The position numbers and the translations under genes are program-made. From positions 186,001 through 250,000 of the forward strand of contig NZ_SODU01000005.1 in assembly GCF_004366075.1 (NCBI RefSeq): a stretch of DNA of 64,000 bases. Reading direction: 5' to 3'. The notes under the pieces were generated by a model. The model was not told the origin of the DNA. It did not search any database and saw only the letters and a list, made by a program, of their open reading frames with translations. This document shows positions 26,527-34,117 of the stretch, one piece after another; the stretch's first letter is position 1; each line of letters begins with the position of its first letter. This DNA comes from Kribbella pratensis. GTDB lineage: Bacteria; Actinomycetota; Actinomycetes; Propionibacteriales; Kribbellaceae.

Positions 26527-28040
26527 CACGTCGTACGGCGAGCGCGCTCGAGCCGGTGCAGGGACTTCTCCCGCCCGAGCAGTTCCAGTGACTCGAACAG
26601 CGGCGGCGAGATCCGGCGACCGGAAATCGCCACCCGGACCGGGCCGAACGCGTTCTTCGGCTTCAGCCCGAGCCCGTCGATCAACGACGCCCGCAGCGCG
26701 GCCTCGATCGCCTCGGTGGCCCACTCGGTGTCGCCCAGGTCGGCCAGCGCCTTCGCGGCCGCGTCCAGTACTGCGTGCGCGTCACCGGTCAGCACCTTCG
26801 CGGCGGCGTCCGGATCGACCCTGAACGCGTCCTCGTCGACGAACAGGAACCCGAGCATCTCGTCGGACTCCGACAGCGTGTTCATCCGCTCCTGCACGAG
26901 CGGTACGGCGGCCCGCAATACCGCGAGCTGCTCCTCGGACGGCTGCTCCGCAAGCACGCCGGCCGTGGCCAGGAACGGGATCATCCGCTGCGCGAACTCC
27001 TCCTGCGGGAGCAGCCGCATGTGCGCGGCGTTGATCGCCTCGCACTTCTTCGGGTCGAAGCGGGCCGCGTTCGAGTTCACCTTGCGGATGTCGAACGCCT
27101 CGACCATCTCCGCCATCGTGAACACGTCACGGTCTTCGGCGATCGACCAGCCCAGCAGCGCCAGGTAGTTCAGCAGCCCCTCGGGCAGGAACCCGCGCTC
27201 GACGTACTCCGTCAGCCCGGATCCCTTGTCCCGCTTGGACAGCCGCTTGTTGCCCTCGCCCATCACCATCGGCAGATGCCCGAAGCGCGGCGTCCGGCCG
27301 CTGCCGACGCCGATCTCCGCCAGCGCCTCGTACAGCGCGATCTGCCGCGGCGTCGACGGCAGCAGGTCCTCACCGCGGAGGATGTGGGTGATCTCCATCA
27401 GCGCGTCGTCGACCGGATTCACCAGCGGGTAGAGCGGGTAGCCGTTCGCCCGGACCAGGACGTAGTCGCCGAGGTTCTCCGGAAGGAACGTGATCTCGCC
27501 GCGGACCAGGTCGTCGAACACGATCGGGCGGTCCGGCATCCGCAGTCGCACCACGGGCCGCCGGCCTTCGTCGACGTACGCCTGGACCTGCTCGGGCGAG
27601 AGGTTGCGGCAGTGACCGTCGTACCCGCTGTGCTGGCCGGCCGTGCGGGCCTCTTCGCGGCGCTGGTCGAGCTCCTCCTGCGAGCAGTAGCAGTGGTACG
27701 CCTTGCCGGCGGCCATCAGCTTCGCGACGACGTCGGCGTAGATGTCCATCCGCTCGGACTGCAGGTACGGACCGAAGTCGCCGCCGGCCTCGGGGCCCTC
27801 GTCCCAGTTCAGGCCGAGCCAGCGCAGCGCGTCGTACGTGTACCGGTAGCCCTCCTCGGTGTTCCGGGAGGTGTCGGTGTCCTCGATGCGGAGCACCAGC
27901 GTGCCGCCGAAGTGCCGGGCGAAGGCCCAGTTGAACAGCGCACTGCGGATGTTGCCGACGGTCAGCATGCCGGTCGGGGACGGTGGGAATCGGACCCTGA
28001 CGGCACTCGGTTCCAGATCGCCCAGTACGGCGTCAGTCAC
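26526..28040 (-). CDS. gltX: Glutamyl-tRNA synthetase
   Basis: 504 residues, normal for class Ic GluRS. The nucleotide-binding region reads [21 protein letters not shown], in which the first His of the HIGH motif is Thr (TVGN). The second motif, [11 protein letters not shown] near 255, is intact, and [10 protein letters not shown] and YCSQEEL are typical. The C-terminal anticodon domain is complete. With few GlnRS in actinobacteria it probably also makes Glu-tRNA-Gln for the amidotransferase. Its start overlaps the FAH gene by eight bases; tRNA-Glu and tRNA-Gln lie just downstream. Confidence 0.95.
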   Translation of the reverse strand: MTDAVLGDLEPSAVRVRFPPSPTGMLTVGNIRSALFNWAFARHFGGTLVLRIEDTDTSRNTEEGYRYTYDALRWLGLNWDEGPEAGGDFGPYLQSERMDIYADVVAKLMAAGKAYHCYCSQEELDQRREEARTAGQHSGYDGHCRNLSPEQVQAYVDEGRRPVVRLRMPDRPIVFDDLVRGEITFLPENLGDYVLVRANGYPLYPLVNPVDDALMEITHILRGEDLLPSTPRQIALYEALAEIGVGSGRTPRFGHLPMVMGEGNKRLSKRDKGSGLTEYVERGFLPEGLLNYLALLGWSIAEDRDVFTMAEMVEAFDIRKVNSNAARFDPKKCEAINAAHMRLLPQEEFAQRMIPFLATAGVLAEQPSEEQLAVLRAAVPLVQERMNTLSESDEMLGFLFVDEDAFRVDPDAAAKVLTGDAHAVLDAAAKALADLGDTEWATEAIEAALRASLIDGLGLKPKNAFGPVRVAISGRRISPPLFESLELLGREKSLHRLERARRTT

Positions 28041-28821
28041 GCACGATCACCTTGTTCGTCAGGGTTCCGATTCCTTCGATGCTGACCGAGACCTCGTCAC
28101 CGGGCAGCATCGGGCCGACGCCGGCCGGGGTGCCGGTCAGCACCACGTCACCGGGCAGCAGCGTGGTGAAGGAGGTGATGTAGGCCAGCACCTCGGGGAT
28201 GTCGAAGATGAACTGGGAGGTGCGCCCGTCCTGCTTGGGCTCACCGTTCAGCTCGGTGCTGACCCGCAGGTCGGACACGTCGAGCTCGGTGCTGATCCAC
28301 GGACCGAGCGGGCAGAACGTGTCGAAGCCCTTGGCCCGCGCCCACTGCCCGTCGCTCTTCTGCAGGTCGCGCGCGGTCACGTCGTTCGCGATCGTGTAGC
28401 CGAAGATCACCTCGTTGACCCGCTCCTTGGGCAGATCCCGGCAGATCCGGCCGATCACGATCGCGAGCTCGCCCTCGAAGTGCAGGTCTCCTGTCTGCTC
28501 CGGGTAGACGATGCCGTCCCGCGGGCCGATCACGCTGGTGTTCGGCTTCAGGAAGATCAGCGGTTGTTCCGGTACGTCGTTGCCGAGCTCCGCGGCATGC
28601 GCCGCGTAGTTGCGGCCGACACAGACCACCTTGCTGCGCGGGATGACCGGCGCGAGCAGGCGGACGTCCGCGAGCTGCAGCTTTTCCCCGGTGAACTGCG
28701 CCGACCGGTAGAGGGGGTCGGAGTCGAGGACGTTGACAGTACCGGCGAGGCCTTCGGGGTCGTCGGTCTCGACGACGCCGTACTTCGGCTCGTCGTCCAC
28801 GGAGAATCTGGCGATACGCAC
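28033..28821 (-). CDS. Fumarylacetoacetate hydrolase family protein
   Basis: 262 residues from GTG 28821. [14 protein letters not shown] starts the catalytic domain near residue 68; [12 protein letters not shown] gives the ExE metal ligands near 110; [13 protein letters not shown] and [25 protein letters not shown] complete the fold. Members hydrolyse or isomerise beta-diketo acids, including acylpyruvases and oxaloacetate decarboxylases. It heads the operon with gltX, a common arrangement in actinobacteria. A TAGGCT box ends six bases before the GTG (28833-28828), so the operon is probably leaderless. Confidence 0.92.
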   Translation of the reverse strand: MRIARFSVDDEPKYGVVETDDPEGLAGTVNVLDSDPLYRSAQFTGEKLQLADVRLLAPVIPRSKVVCVGRNYAAHAAELGNDVPEQPLIFLKPNTSVIGPRDGIVYPEQTGDLHFEGELAIVIGRICRDLPKERVNEVIFGYTIANDVTARDLQKSDGQWARAKGFDTFCPLGPWISTELDVSDLRVSTELNGEPKQDGRTSQFIFDIPEVLAYITSFTTLLPGDVVLTGTPAGVGPMLPGDEVSVSIEGIGTLTNKVIVRD

Positions 28822-28827
28822 GGGCCG

Positions 28828-28833
28828 AGCCTA
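28828..28833 (-). promoter_or_regulatory. -10 box of the FAH-gltX-CPBP operon
   Basis: TAGGCT on the minus strand with six bases to the GTG start; no convincing -35 and no ribosome site, consistent with leaderless initiation. Confidence 0.5.
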
Positions 28834-28861
28834 CCGGGGCGTGGGATGAGACAGTTATGCG

Positions 28862-29344
28862 GTGACTGTTGAGATCCGGCCGGCCGTTCCGGCGGAGTAC
28901 GACGCTGTGGGCGAGCTGACCGTGGAGGCGTACTCGCACGACGGTTTCGTTCGTGGTGAGTACGCGATGACGCTCCGTGCAGCCGCCGATCGCGCCGCGA
29001 AGGCGGAGCTGTGGGTCGCGGCGGACGCTTCCGGTCTGCTTGGCACTGTTACCTACTGTCCTGTCGGCTCGGTCTACCGCGAGATCGGGCGGGACGACGA
29101 GGGCGAGTTCCGGATGCTCGGCGTCGCGGGCCGCGCGCGGGGCCTGGGGATCGGGACCGCGCTGACCGAGCGCTGCATCTCGCGAACGCGTGAGCTCGGT
29201 CAGCGGCGAATCGTCATGAGCAGCGCCGTCTACATGACCACAGCGCACCGCATCTACGAGCGCCTCGGGTTCGTCCGCCTGCCTGAACGTGACTGGTCCC
29301 CCATCCCGGGCGTCGATCTGTACGCGTTCGCCCTGGACCTATGA
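28862..29344 (+). CDS. GNAT family N-acetyltransferase
   Basis: 160 residues starting GTG 28862. The acetyl-CoA loop is FRMLGVAGRARGLGIGTALTERC (RxxGxG near residues 90-100) and the C-terminal strand ERLGFVRLPERDW is typical of GNAT. It transfers an acetyl group to an amine that cannot be named. The stop overlaps the next ATG (ATGA), so the two are coupled. Divergent from the FAH operon. Confidence 0.88.
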   Translation: MTVEIRPAVPAEYDAVGELTVEAYSHDGFVRGEYAMTLRAAADRAAKAELWVAADASGLLGTVTYCPVGSVYREIGRDDEGEFRMLGVAGRARGLGIGTALTERCISRTRELGQRRIVMSSAVYMTTAHRIYERLGFVRLPERDWSPIPGVDLYAFALDL

Positions 29345-30192
29345 GCGTCACGCTGCCCTTTGCGGAGTGGTCGTCGTACGCCGAGGATCACGCCGCGCGC
29401 GTCGACGTACTGCTGGCGGACCACCTGGAACGGCGGCGCCGCCGGGAAGCGCATCCGGTCGAGGACTTCCTCTTCACCTACTACCCGACGCGGCCGAACC
29501 AGCTCCGCGTCTGGCACCCGGGCCCTGGGATCCGCCTGGAAGACGCTGCTTCGTACGGCGATCGGCGCGGGTACGTCGTCGTCGACGGGACTGCCGCACT
29601 CGATCCGGCCGAGATCGCACGCCGCGCGGACAGCATCACGTGGATCCGCCGGCTGCTCGTGTCGACACTCGATCGACAGCCCCAGTTCGGGTGCTTCGGC
29701 CTGCACGAGTGGGCGATGGCCTACCGGACTCCCGACGTACGGCATGCCGCTTGGCCGCTCCGGCTAGGTGCCGAGGGCACCGATCAGGTCGTGGAGTCGC
29801 ACAAGATCAGCTGTTCGCACTTCGACGCGTTCCGCTTCTTCACCACTCCTGCTCGGCCCCTGAACACACTCCAGCCCGACCGCGAATCCCAGCCTGCGTT
29901 GGAACAAGGCGGCTGCCTGCACGCGAACATGGACCTCTACAAATGGGCGACCAAGCTGATGCCGTTCACGCCCAGCTCACTGCTCCTGGAGTGCTTCGAG
30001 CTCGCCCGTGACATCCGCACCCTCGACATGCGCGCATCGCCGTACGACCTGGCTCCCCTCGGCTACTCCCCCGTGCGGATCGAAACCCCTGAAGGCAAAG
30101 CGGAGTACACCGCCGCCCAACGCGCCTTCGCCGACCGCGCCCGCCCACTCCGCGCGAAGCTGATCGCCCTCTGCGACGAGCTGCTCCGCTAA
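29341..30192 (+). CDS. Conserved protein, annotated elsewhere as 3-methyladenine DNA glycosylase
   Basis: 283 residues. HPVEDFLFTYYPTRPNQLRVWHPGPG near residues 40-65 is a conserved block I recall from Streptomyces and Kribbella proteins labelled 3-methyladenine DNA glycosylase. KISCSHFDAFRFFT, NMDLYKWATKLMPF and RASPYDLAPLGYSPVRIETPEG are further conserved segments. I see no helix-hairpin-helix, so the enzymatic label is by memory of annotations and may be wrong. Coupled to the GNAT gene by ATGA overlap. Confidence 0.55.
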   Translation: MSVTLPFAEWSSYAEDHAARVDVLLADHLERRRRREAHPVEDFLFTYYPTRPNQLRVWHPGPGIRLEDAASYGDRRGYVVVDGTAALDPAEIARRADSITWIRRLLVSTLDRQPQFGCFGLHEWAMAYRTPDVRHAAWPLRLGAEGTDQVVESHKISCSHFDAFRFFTTPARPLNTLQPDRESQPALEQGGCLHANMDLYKWATKLMPFTPSSLLLECFELARDIRTLDMRASPYDLAPLGYSPVRIETPEGKAEYTAAQRAFADRARPLRAKLIALCDELLR

Positions 30193-30201
30193 CCTCCCTG
30201 C

Positions 30202-30396
30202 ATGGGAAAGATCGTCGCCATTGCCTTCGCCGCGCTCCTCATCGCGACCGGCGGCGTCTGGACACTGCAGGGCCTCGGCTACCTCAAAGGCAGCTCCATG
30301 ACCGGCAGCACCCTCTGGGCCACCATCGGCCCAATCACCGCAGCCTTCGGCGTCTCCCTGCTGTACGTCGCGATCCGCGGGCCTAGGAAGCGCTGA
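30202..30396 (+). CDS. Small two-helix membrane protein
   Basis: 64 residues with two hydrophobic segments (IVAIAFAALLIATGGVW and TIGPITAAFGVSLLYVAI) and a basic end GPRKR. It begins nine bases after the glycosylase-like gene and ends overlapping the convergent methyltransferase by 14 bases. Function unknown. Confidence 0.7.
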   Translation: MGKIVAIAFAALLIATGGVWTLQGLGYLKGSSMTGSTLWATIGPITAAFGVSLLYVAIRGPRKR

Positions 30397-31009
30397 CTCG
30401 CAGCACTGCCCACTGGTAGTGCAAGACGCGGTCGTCGTCCCAGGTCATCCACTCCTCCACCGCGCCGTACCGGCCGAGGACCTCGCGCAGTCCCTCGTCG
30501 CTGCGGATGCTGAAGAACCGGCCGGGACCGTAGCCCTTGCCGTCCTCCCAGACGTGTTCGTGTGCGCTGACGTCACCCCAGAGTCCGACGGCCAGCGGTG
30601 CTCCTGGGCGCAGTACCCGGATGATCTCCTGCAGCGCTTGGTCGAGATCTTCGTCGGCGACGTGCAGCAACGTGCTCATCGTCCAGCCGGCATCGAACGT
30701 CGCGTCGTCGAACGGCAGGTCGACGACCGAGGCGACCTCCGCGCGCAGGCCGAGCTCGCGGCAGGCGTCGACGCCGGCCGGCGACAGATCCACGCCGGTG
30801 TAGCTGAATCCGGCCGCCGCGATCGCTTCTCCGTCGCGACCGGGACCGCAGCCGAGTTCGAGGACCGTGTCGCGGCCTTCGGCGCGAAGTTGTTCGAGGT
30901 ACGCCGTACGCCGGGCGATACGCGGCTCGGGGAGGTCACGCTCGACGCGAGCCTGGATCTCGTTGGAGTAGTAGGTGATGAGGTCCTGCTCGCGTTCTGC
31001 GCGGCTCAT
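30383..31009 (-). CDS. Class I SAM-dependent methyltransferase
   Basis: 208 residues. VLELGCGPGRDGEAIAAAGFSYTGVDLS (motif I and the acidic loop) near residue 50, VVDLPFDDATFDAGWTMSTLLHV (motif II-III) near 95. Start at ATG 31009, overlapping the stop of the upstream methyltransferase gene (ATGA). Substrate unknown; the small-molecule type is suggested by length. Confidence 0.86.
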   Translation of the reverse strand: MSRAEREQDLITYYSNEIQARVERDLPEPRIARRTAYLEQLRAEGRDTVLELGCGPGRDGEAIAAAGFSYTGVDLSPAGVDACRELGLRAEVASVVDLPFDDATFDAGWTMSTLLHVADEDLDQALQEIIRVLRPGAPLAVGLWGDVSAHEHVWEDGKGYGPGRFFSIRSDEGLREVLGRYGAVEEWMTWDDDRVLHYQWAVLRVSAS

Positions 31010-31830
31010 GGCTTCGTGACCTTCAGGGCGAAGAGAAGTGGGATACGAGGCGCGGTGTCCGGGAGACGCCACCAGCCCTCGGGGGTCTGCTGCATCGATG
31101 GCCAGCGAGGCCACGGGAGTACTTCGGATTCGCGCAGTGTAGTGATCTGGAAGCCGGCGCCCGCGAGGGTGGTGACGATCTCGCCGAGGCCGTGGCGCCA
31201 CTCGTAGCTGGTCTGGCGGCCGGGGACTTCGTCGCCCGTGTAGGTGACGGTGGAGTCGCGAGCGATGGGCCCGCGGCCCTCTAGGTAGTCGGCGCGAAGA
31301 ACCAGGTCGTCGGACTCGCCGGGCAGGGAGACCTCACGGAGCGCGTTGAGCAGCGGGTGGAACTCGACGATGTAAAGGACGCCGCCTGGCTTGAGCAGGT
31401 CGCGAACGACGTCAGCCCACTGCTTCAGCTCGGGCAGGTAACAGAGCGCGCCCTTGCCGGTGTAGACGATGTCGAACCGCCGTCCGTCGACCGCGTCCAA
31501 GGCGTCGTACACATTGGCGTGCACGTAGTCGACCTCGACGCCCGCCTCGGCTGCGATCCACCGTGCGGCCGCCAGCGACTTCTCGGACAGGTCGAGTCCG
31601 CTGGTCCGCGCACCCCGCCGCGCGAACTCGATCGTCTCGGTCCCCAGGTGACACTGCAGATGCAGTACGTCGCGACCGTCGAGCGGACCGAGATCCTTCC
31701 ACTCGTAGTCGGCGAACCAGAACTCCGCGGGCCGGTCGTAGAACTCGCTCGCCGCGTGCAGCGGCGCCCGTGCGTTCCAGTCGGCCTGGTTTGCGGCCAC
31801 CATCTGCTGCGTCTCAGCGTCCAGAGTCAC
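31006..31830 (-). CDS. Class I SAM-dependent methyltransferase
   Basis: 274 residues from GTG 31830, chosen because GGGGAGA lies nine bases upstream; longer forms from ATG 31848 or 31878 are possible. VLHLQCHLGTETIEFARRGA near residue 52 is motif I, DIVYTGKGALCYLPEL near 120 motif II, and LLKPGGVLYIVEFHP motif III. It is paired with a second methyltransferase, an arrangement hinting at duplication with divergence. Substrate unknown. Confidence 0.86.
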   Translation of the reverse strand: MTLDAETQQMVAANQADWNARAPLHAASEFYDRPAEFWFADYEWKDLGPLDGRDVLHLQCHLGTETIEFARRGARTSGLDLSEKSLAAARWIAAEAGVEVDYVHANVYDALDAVDGRRFDIVYTGKGALCYLPELKQWADVVRDLLKPGGVLYIVEFHPLLNALREVSLPGESDDLVLRADYLEGRGPIARDSTVTYTGDEVPGRQTSYEWRHGLGEIVTTLAGAGFQITTLRESEVLPWPRWPSMQQTPEGWWRLPDTAPRIPLLFALKVTKP

Positions 31831-31874
31831 AACCAGCAGTCTCCCCATCGCCGGGTTCAATGCAGGTTGTTTCT

Positions 31875-31900
31875 CCACAGACCTTGTTCAAGGTTTGTGG
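31875..31900. promoter_or_regulatory. 26-bp near-perfect palindrome upstream of fic
   Basis: Left half CCACAGACCTTGT, right half the complement of CCACAAACCTTGA: 11 of 13 positions are symmetric about 31887.5, with ACCTTG-TT-CAAGGT at the core. It lies 19 bases before the Fic start and 45 bases before the divergent methyltransferase start, the position of an operator. Confidence 0.6.
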
Positions 31901-31918
31901 ATAAGCTTGAATAAGGGT

Positions 31919-33184
31919 ATGGCGAGGGTTGAGTTGCACCGCTGGCCCGGGCACCCCGACGGGTTCACCCGGGCGGAGCGCCTGGGCGGGTCGTACGAGC
32001 TGTATTTCCCCGACCCGCTGGTCGGGCGTGAGTTCGACCTGTCCGACGACGTGCTCGCAGTGCTCGAGGACGCCGCCGGCGATCTGGCCCGTCTGGACGC
32101 GACAGCCGCCGTCCTGACGAACAGCGAGGCACTGGCGCGATTGCTGCTGCGCGCCGAAGCGGTCGGGTCGTCGCACATCGAGGGACTCGTCGTCGGCGCA
32201 CGCAGGTTGCTGAAGGCCGACGTACTGCGGGATCGCACCAGCGACGTGACCGCCGAGGAAGTGCTCGGCGCGGTCGACGCGATGACGTGGGTGACCGAGT
32301 CCGTCCAGGCCGGGGAGAAGCTCGAGGTCGACCATCTGCTCGAGGCGCATCGCCGGTTGATGGCGCAGTCGCCGCATCCGGAGTACGGCGGCGAGATCCG
32401 CTACCTGCAGAACTGGATCGGCGGCCGCTCCCCCGCCGAGGCGTACTACGTGCCGCCGCCGGCGCAACTGATCCCCGAACTGCTCGCGGACCTGATGACA
32501 TTCGTCCGCGAGTCCGGGCTGCCGGTGCTGGCGAAGACGGCGATCGCGCACGCGCAGTTCGAGACCATCCACCCGTTCGCGGACGGCAACGGCCGGACCG
32601 GGCGCGCGCTGATCCACTTGATCCTGCGCGCCGACGGTCTGATCACGCGCACCGTGCCACCGGTCTCGCTCGCACTCGCGACCCACGCCGCGGAGTACGT
32701 CGAGACACTGACCGCCTTCCGGTACGTCGGGCGCGCGACGACCGCAAAGGCCCGCGCGGCCGCGAACCCGTGGCTGCGGATGTTCGCGAAGGCCTGCACG
32801 CACGCGACCGCCGAAGCCGCGCGCTTCGAGCGAAGTGCCGCAGACCTCAAGGCCGAATGGCGCGAACGCGCGGCGCCGGTCCGCGCCGGCTCCGCGGCCG
32901 AACTCCTGATCGAGGCACTGCCCGCCGCACCGGTCCTGACCCTCGCGGCCGCGGCCCAGCTCATCGACCGATCCCAGCAGGCCGCGAACCAGGGTCTCGC
33001 CCGGCTGGTCGAGACAGGCATCCTTCGCGAGATCACCGACGGGCGCCGGAACCGCGTCTACGAGGCGCCCGAACTGATCGACGCCTTCACCTTGCTGGAG
33101 CGTCGCTTCGCGAGTCCGGCCGCCGACACGCGGATCCAGGCGCCTAGCAGACCGGTCCCCGCGAGGCCAGAACCGACACGCTAG
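31919..33184 (+). CDS. Fic-domain protein with N-terminal inhibitory motif
   Basis: 421 residues from ATG 31919; TTG codons at 31895 and 31907 are possible but lie in or after the palindrome. The catalytic loop is HPFADGNGRTGR at residue 218 (HxFx[D/E]GNGRxxR, complete). The inhibitory helix motif SSHIEG near residue 85 ([S/T]xxxE[G/N]) makes it a class II Fic. A C-terminal winged-helix-like segment (TLAAAAQLIDRSQQAANQGL near 345) suggests DNA binding. Fic proteins AMPylate targets using ATP. No antitoxin partner gene is next to it. The palindrome just upstream fits autoregulation by the C-terminal domain. Confidence 0.88.
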   Translation: MARVELHRWPGHPDGFTRAERLGGSYELYFPDPLVGREFDLSDDVLAVLEDAAGDLARLDATAAVLTNSEALARLLLRAEAVGSSHIEGLVVGARRLLKADVLRDRTSDVTAEEVLGAVDAMTWVTESVQAGEKLEVDHLLEAHRRLMAQSPHPEYGGEIRYLQNWIGGRSPAEAYYVPPPAQLIPELLADLMTFVRESGLPVLAKTAIAHAQFETIHPFADGNGRTGRALIHLILRADGLITRTVPPVSLALATHAAEYVETLTAFRYVGRATTAKARAAANPWLRMFAKACTHATAEAARFERSAADLKAEWRERAAPVRAGSAAELLIEALPAAPVLTLAAAAQLIDRSQQAANQGLARLVETGILREITDGRRNRVYEAPELIDAFTLLERRFASPAADTRIQAPSRPVPARPEPTR

Positions 33185-33189
33185 GGGGT

Positions 33190-33235
33190 TTGACTTTCCG
33201 GTCGCGATCGAGCAAGAATTCGAACACATGTTCGA
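33190..33235 (+). promoter_or_regulatory. dinB-family promoter overlapped by a LexA (SOS) box
   Basis: TTGACT (33190-33195), 18 bases, AAGAAT (33214-33219) forms a promoter; directly downstream TCGAACACATGTTCGA (33220-33235) matches the Gram-positive LexA box CGAAC-N4-GTTCG exactly. LexA bound there would block transcription until DNA damage. Confidence 0.75.
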
Positions 33236-33253
33236 TCGTACAGGGGAGTTGTG

Positions 33254-33835
33254 ATGCCGGAGGCGTTCGACTGGGACATCCTGCACCGGCCGTCGGCGAT
33301 GGCGATGGTCCGCGGCCAGCTCGGCTTCAGCTGGATGGTGCTGTCCGGGCGGCTCGCCCAGTTGACCGACGAGCAGTACTTCTGGCGGCCCAGCAGTGAG
33401 GCGCTCACCGTCGTACGGCGGCACTACACCGGGCGATTCCGGCCACTCGGATCCGGCGAGTGGGTCGCGCAGTGGCCGGACGAACCGGACCATCGCGGAC
33501 CGCGGACGATCGCCTGGCTGATCGCGCATCTGACCGAGATGTTCTTCGAGCGCTGGGAGTGGACGTTCGGCGAGAGCCGGCAGGGACGGGCCGACATCAC
33601 GCTGCACGGCAACGCCCGGGACGCGGTCGCCTGGCTGACCTACTGGGTCGAGGCCTGGCAGGACGCGATCGCCGGCCTGGACGAGGACGCCGCGATGACG
33701 ATCGGCCTGAGCCAGGCCAACGAACTGGATGCCGCCGAGCCGTTCGGCCACGTCGTCCTGCGGCTGAATCGCGAGCTGATCCATCACGGCTCGGAGATCA
33801 TGACGCTCCAGGATCTCTACGCGGTCGCCGCATGA
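33254..33835 (+). CDS. DinB/DUF664-family protein, putative SOS gene
   Basis: 193 residues from ATG 33254 (GTG 33251 also in frame). A four-helix DinB-superfamily bundle is suggested by the spaced histidines: RRHYTGRF, TIAWLIAHLTEMFFERWEW near 85-100, and RELIHHGSEIMTL near 180, which would bind one metal. The founding B. subtilis DinB is DNA-damage inducible; many others are metal-dependent transferases using mycothiol. GGGGAG is near the start. The LexA box at 33220-33235 makes SOS control very likely. Biochemical role unknown. Confidence 0.8.
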   Translation: MPEAFDWDILHRPSAMAMVRGQLGFSWMVLSGRLAQLTDEQYFWRPSSEALTVVRRHYTGRFRPLGSGEWVAQWPDEPDHRGPRTIAWLIAHLTEMFFERWEWTFGESRQGRADITLHGNARDAVAWLTYWVEAWQDAIAGLDEDAAMTIGLSQANELDAAEPFGHVVLRLNRELIHHGSEIMTLQDLYAVAA

Positions 33836-33848
33836 TTCGAGGGCGAGG

Positions 33849-33958
33849 ACCACAAGATGTGCGACACGCGGCGTGGCGCTACCACAAGATCTAGATCGAT
33901 CCGCCTAGCATCACTACCACTGGTGGGTTGGAGCGATCAGCACCACAACATGTTGTGG
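33849..33958 (+). promoter_or_regulatory. Array of NrdR-like boxes upstream of nrdA
   Basis: ACCACAAGATGTGCGA (33849), ACCACAAGATCTAGAT (33881), CCACTGGTGG (33917-33926) and the perfect 16-bp palindrome CCACAACATGTTGTGG (33943-33958) are spaced by about 30-32 bases, three helical turns, as NrdR box pairs are. A TAGCAT -10 lies at 33906-33911. The first two boxes are half-conserved and the third is only a 10-bp core. Confidence 0.6.
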
Positions 33959-34117
33959 GCGCCTGCCACCGGTGCGTGTACCGCCGGTGCACGCGGTCCG
34001 AGATCTCGCGGGTGGGTCGCAGGGCGTGACGGCAGTGTTCCCGGCCGGTGCCGCCGGTCCCGTCGTACGCCTGCTCGCGCGGTCCCGGATCTCCGAACTC
34101 TTCTGGAGCGCACACCT

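Noticed and set aside
33190-33235. Additional LexA boxes elsewhere
   Set aside because: I found no second CGAAC-N4-GTTCG by eye.
33960-34117. Cobalamin riboswitch before nrdA
   Set aside because: No B12-box consensus; the enzyme is a metal-cofactor class I reductase.
33857-34117. N-terminal extension of NrdA by 87 residues
   Set aside because: Low-complexity Arg/Gly/Pro-rich translation over regulatory boxes; GTG 34118 has a ribosome site.
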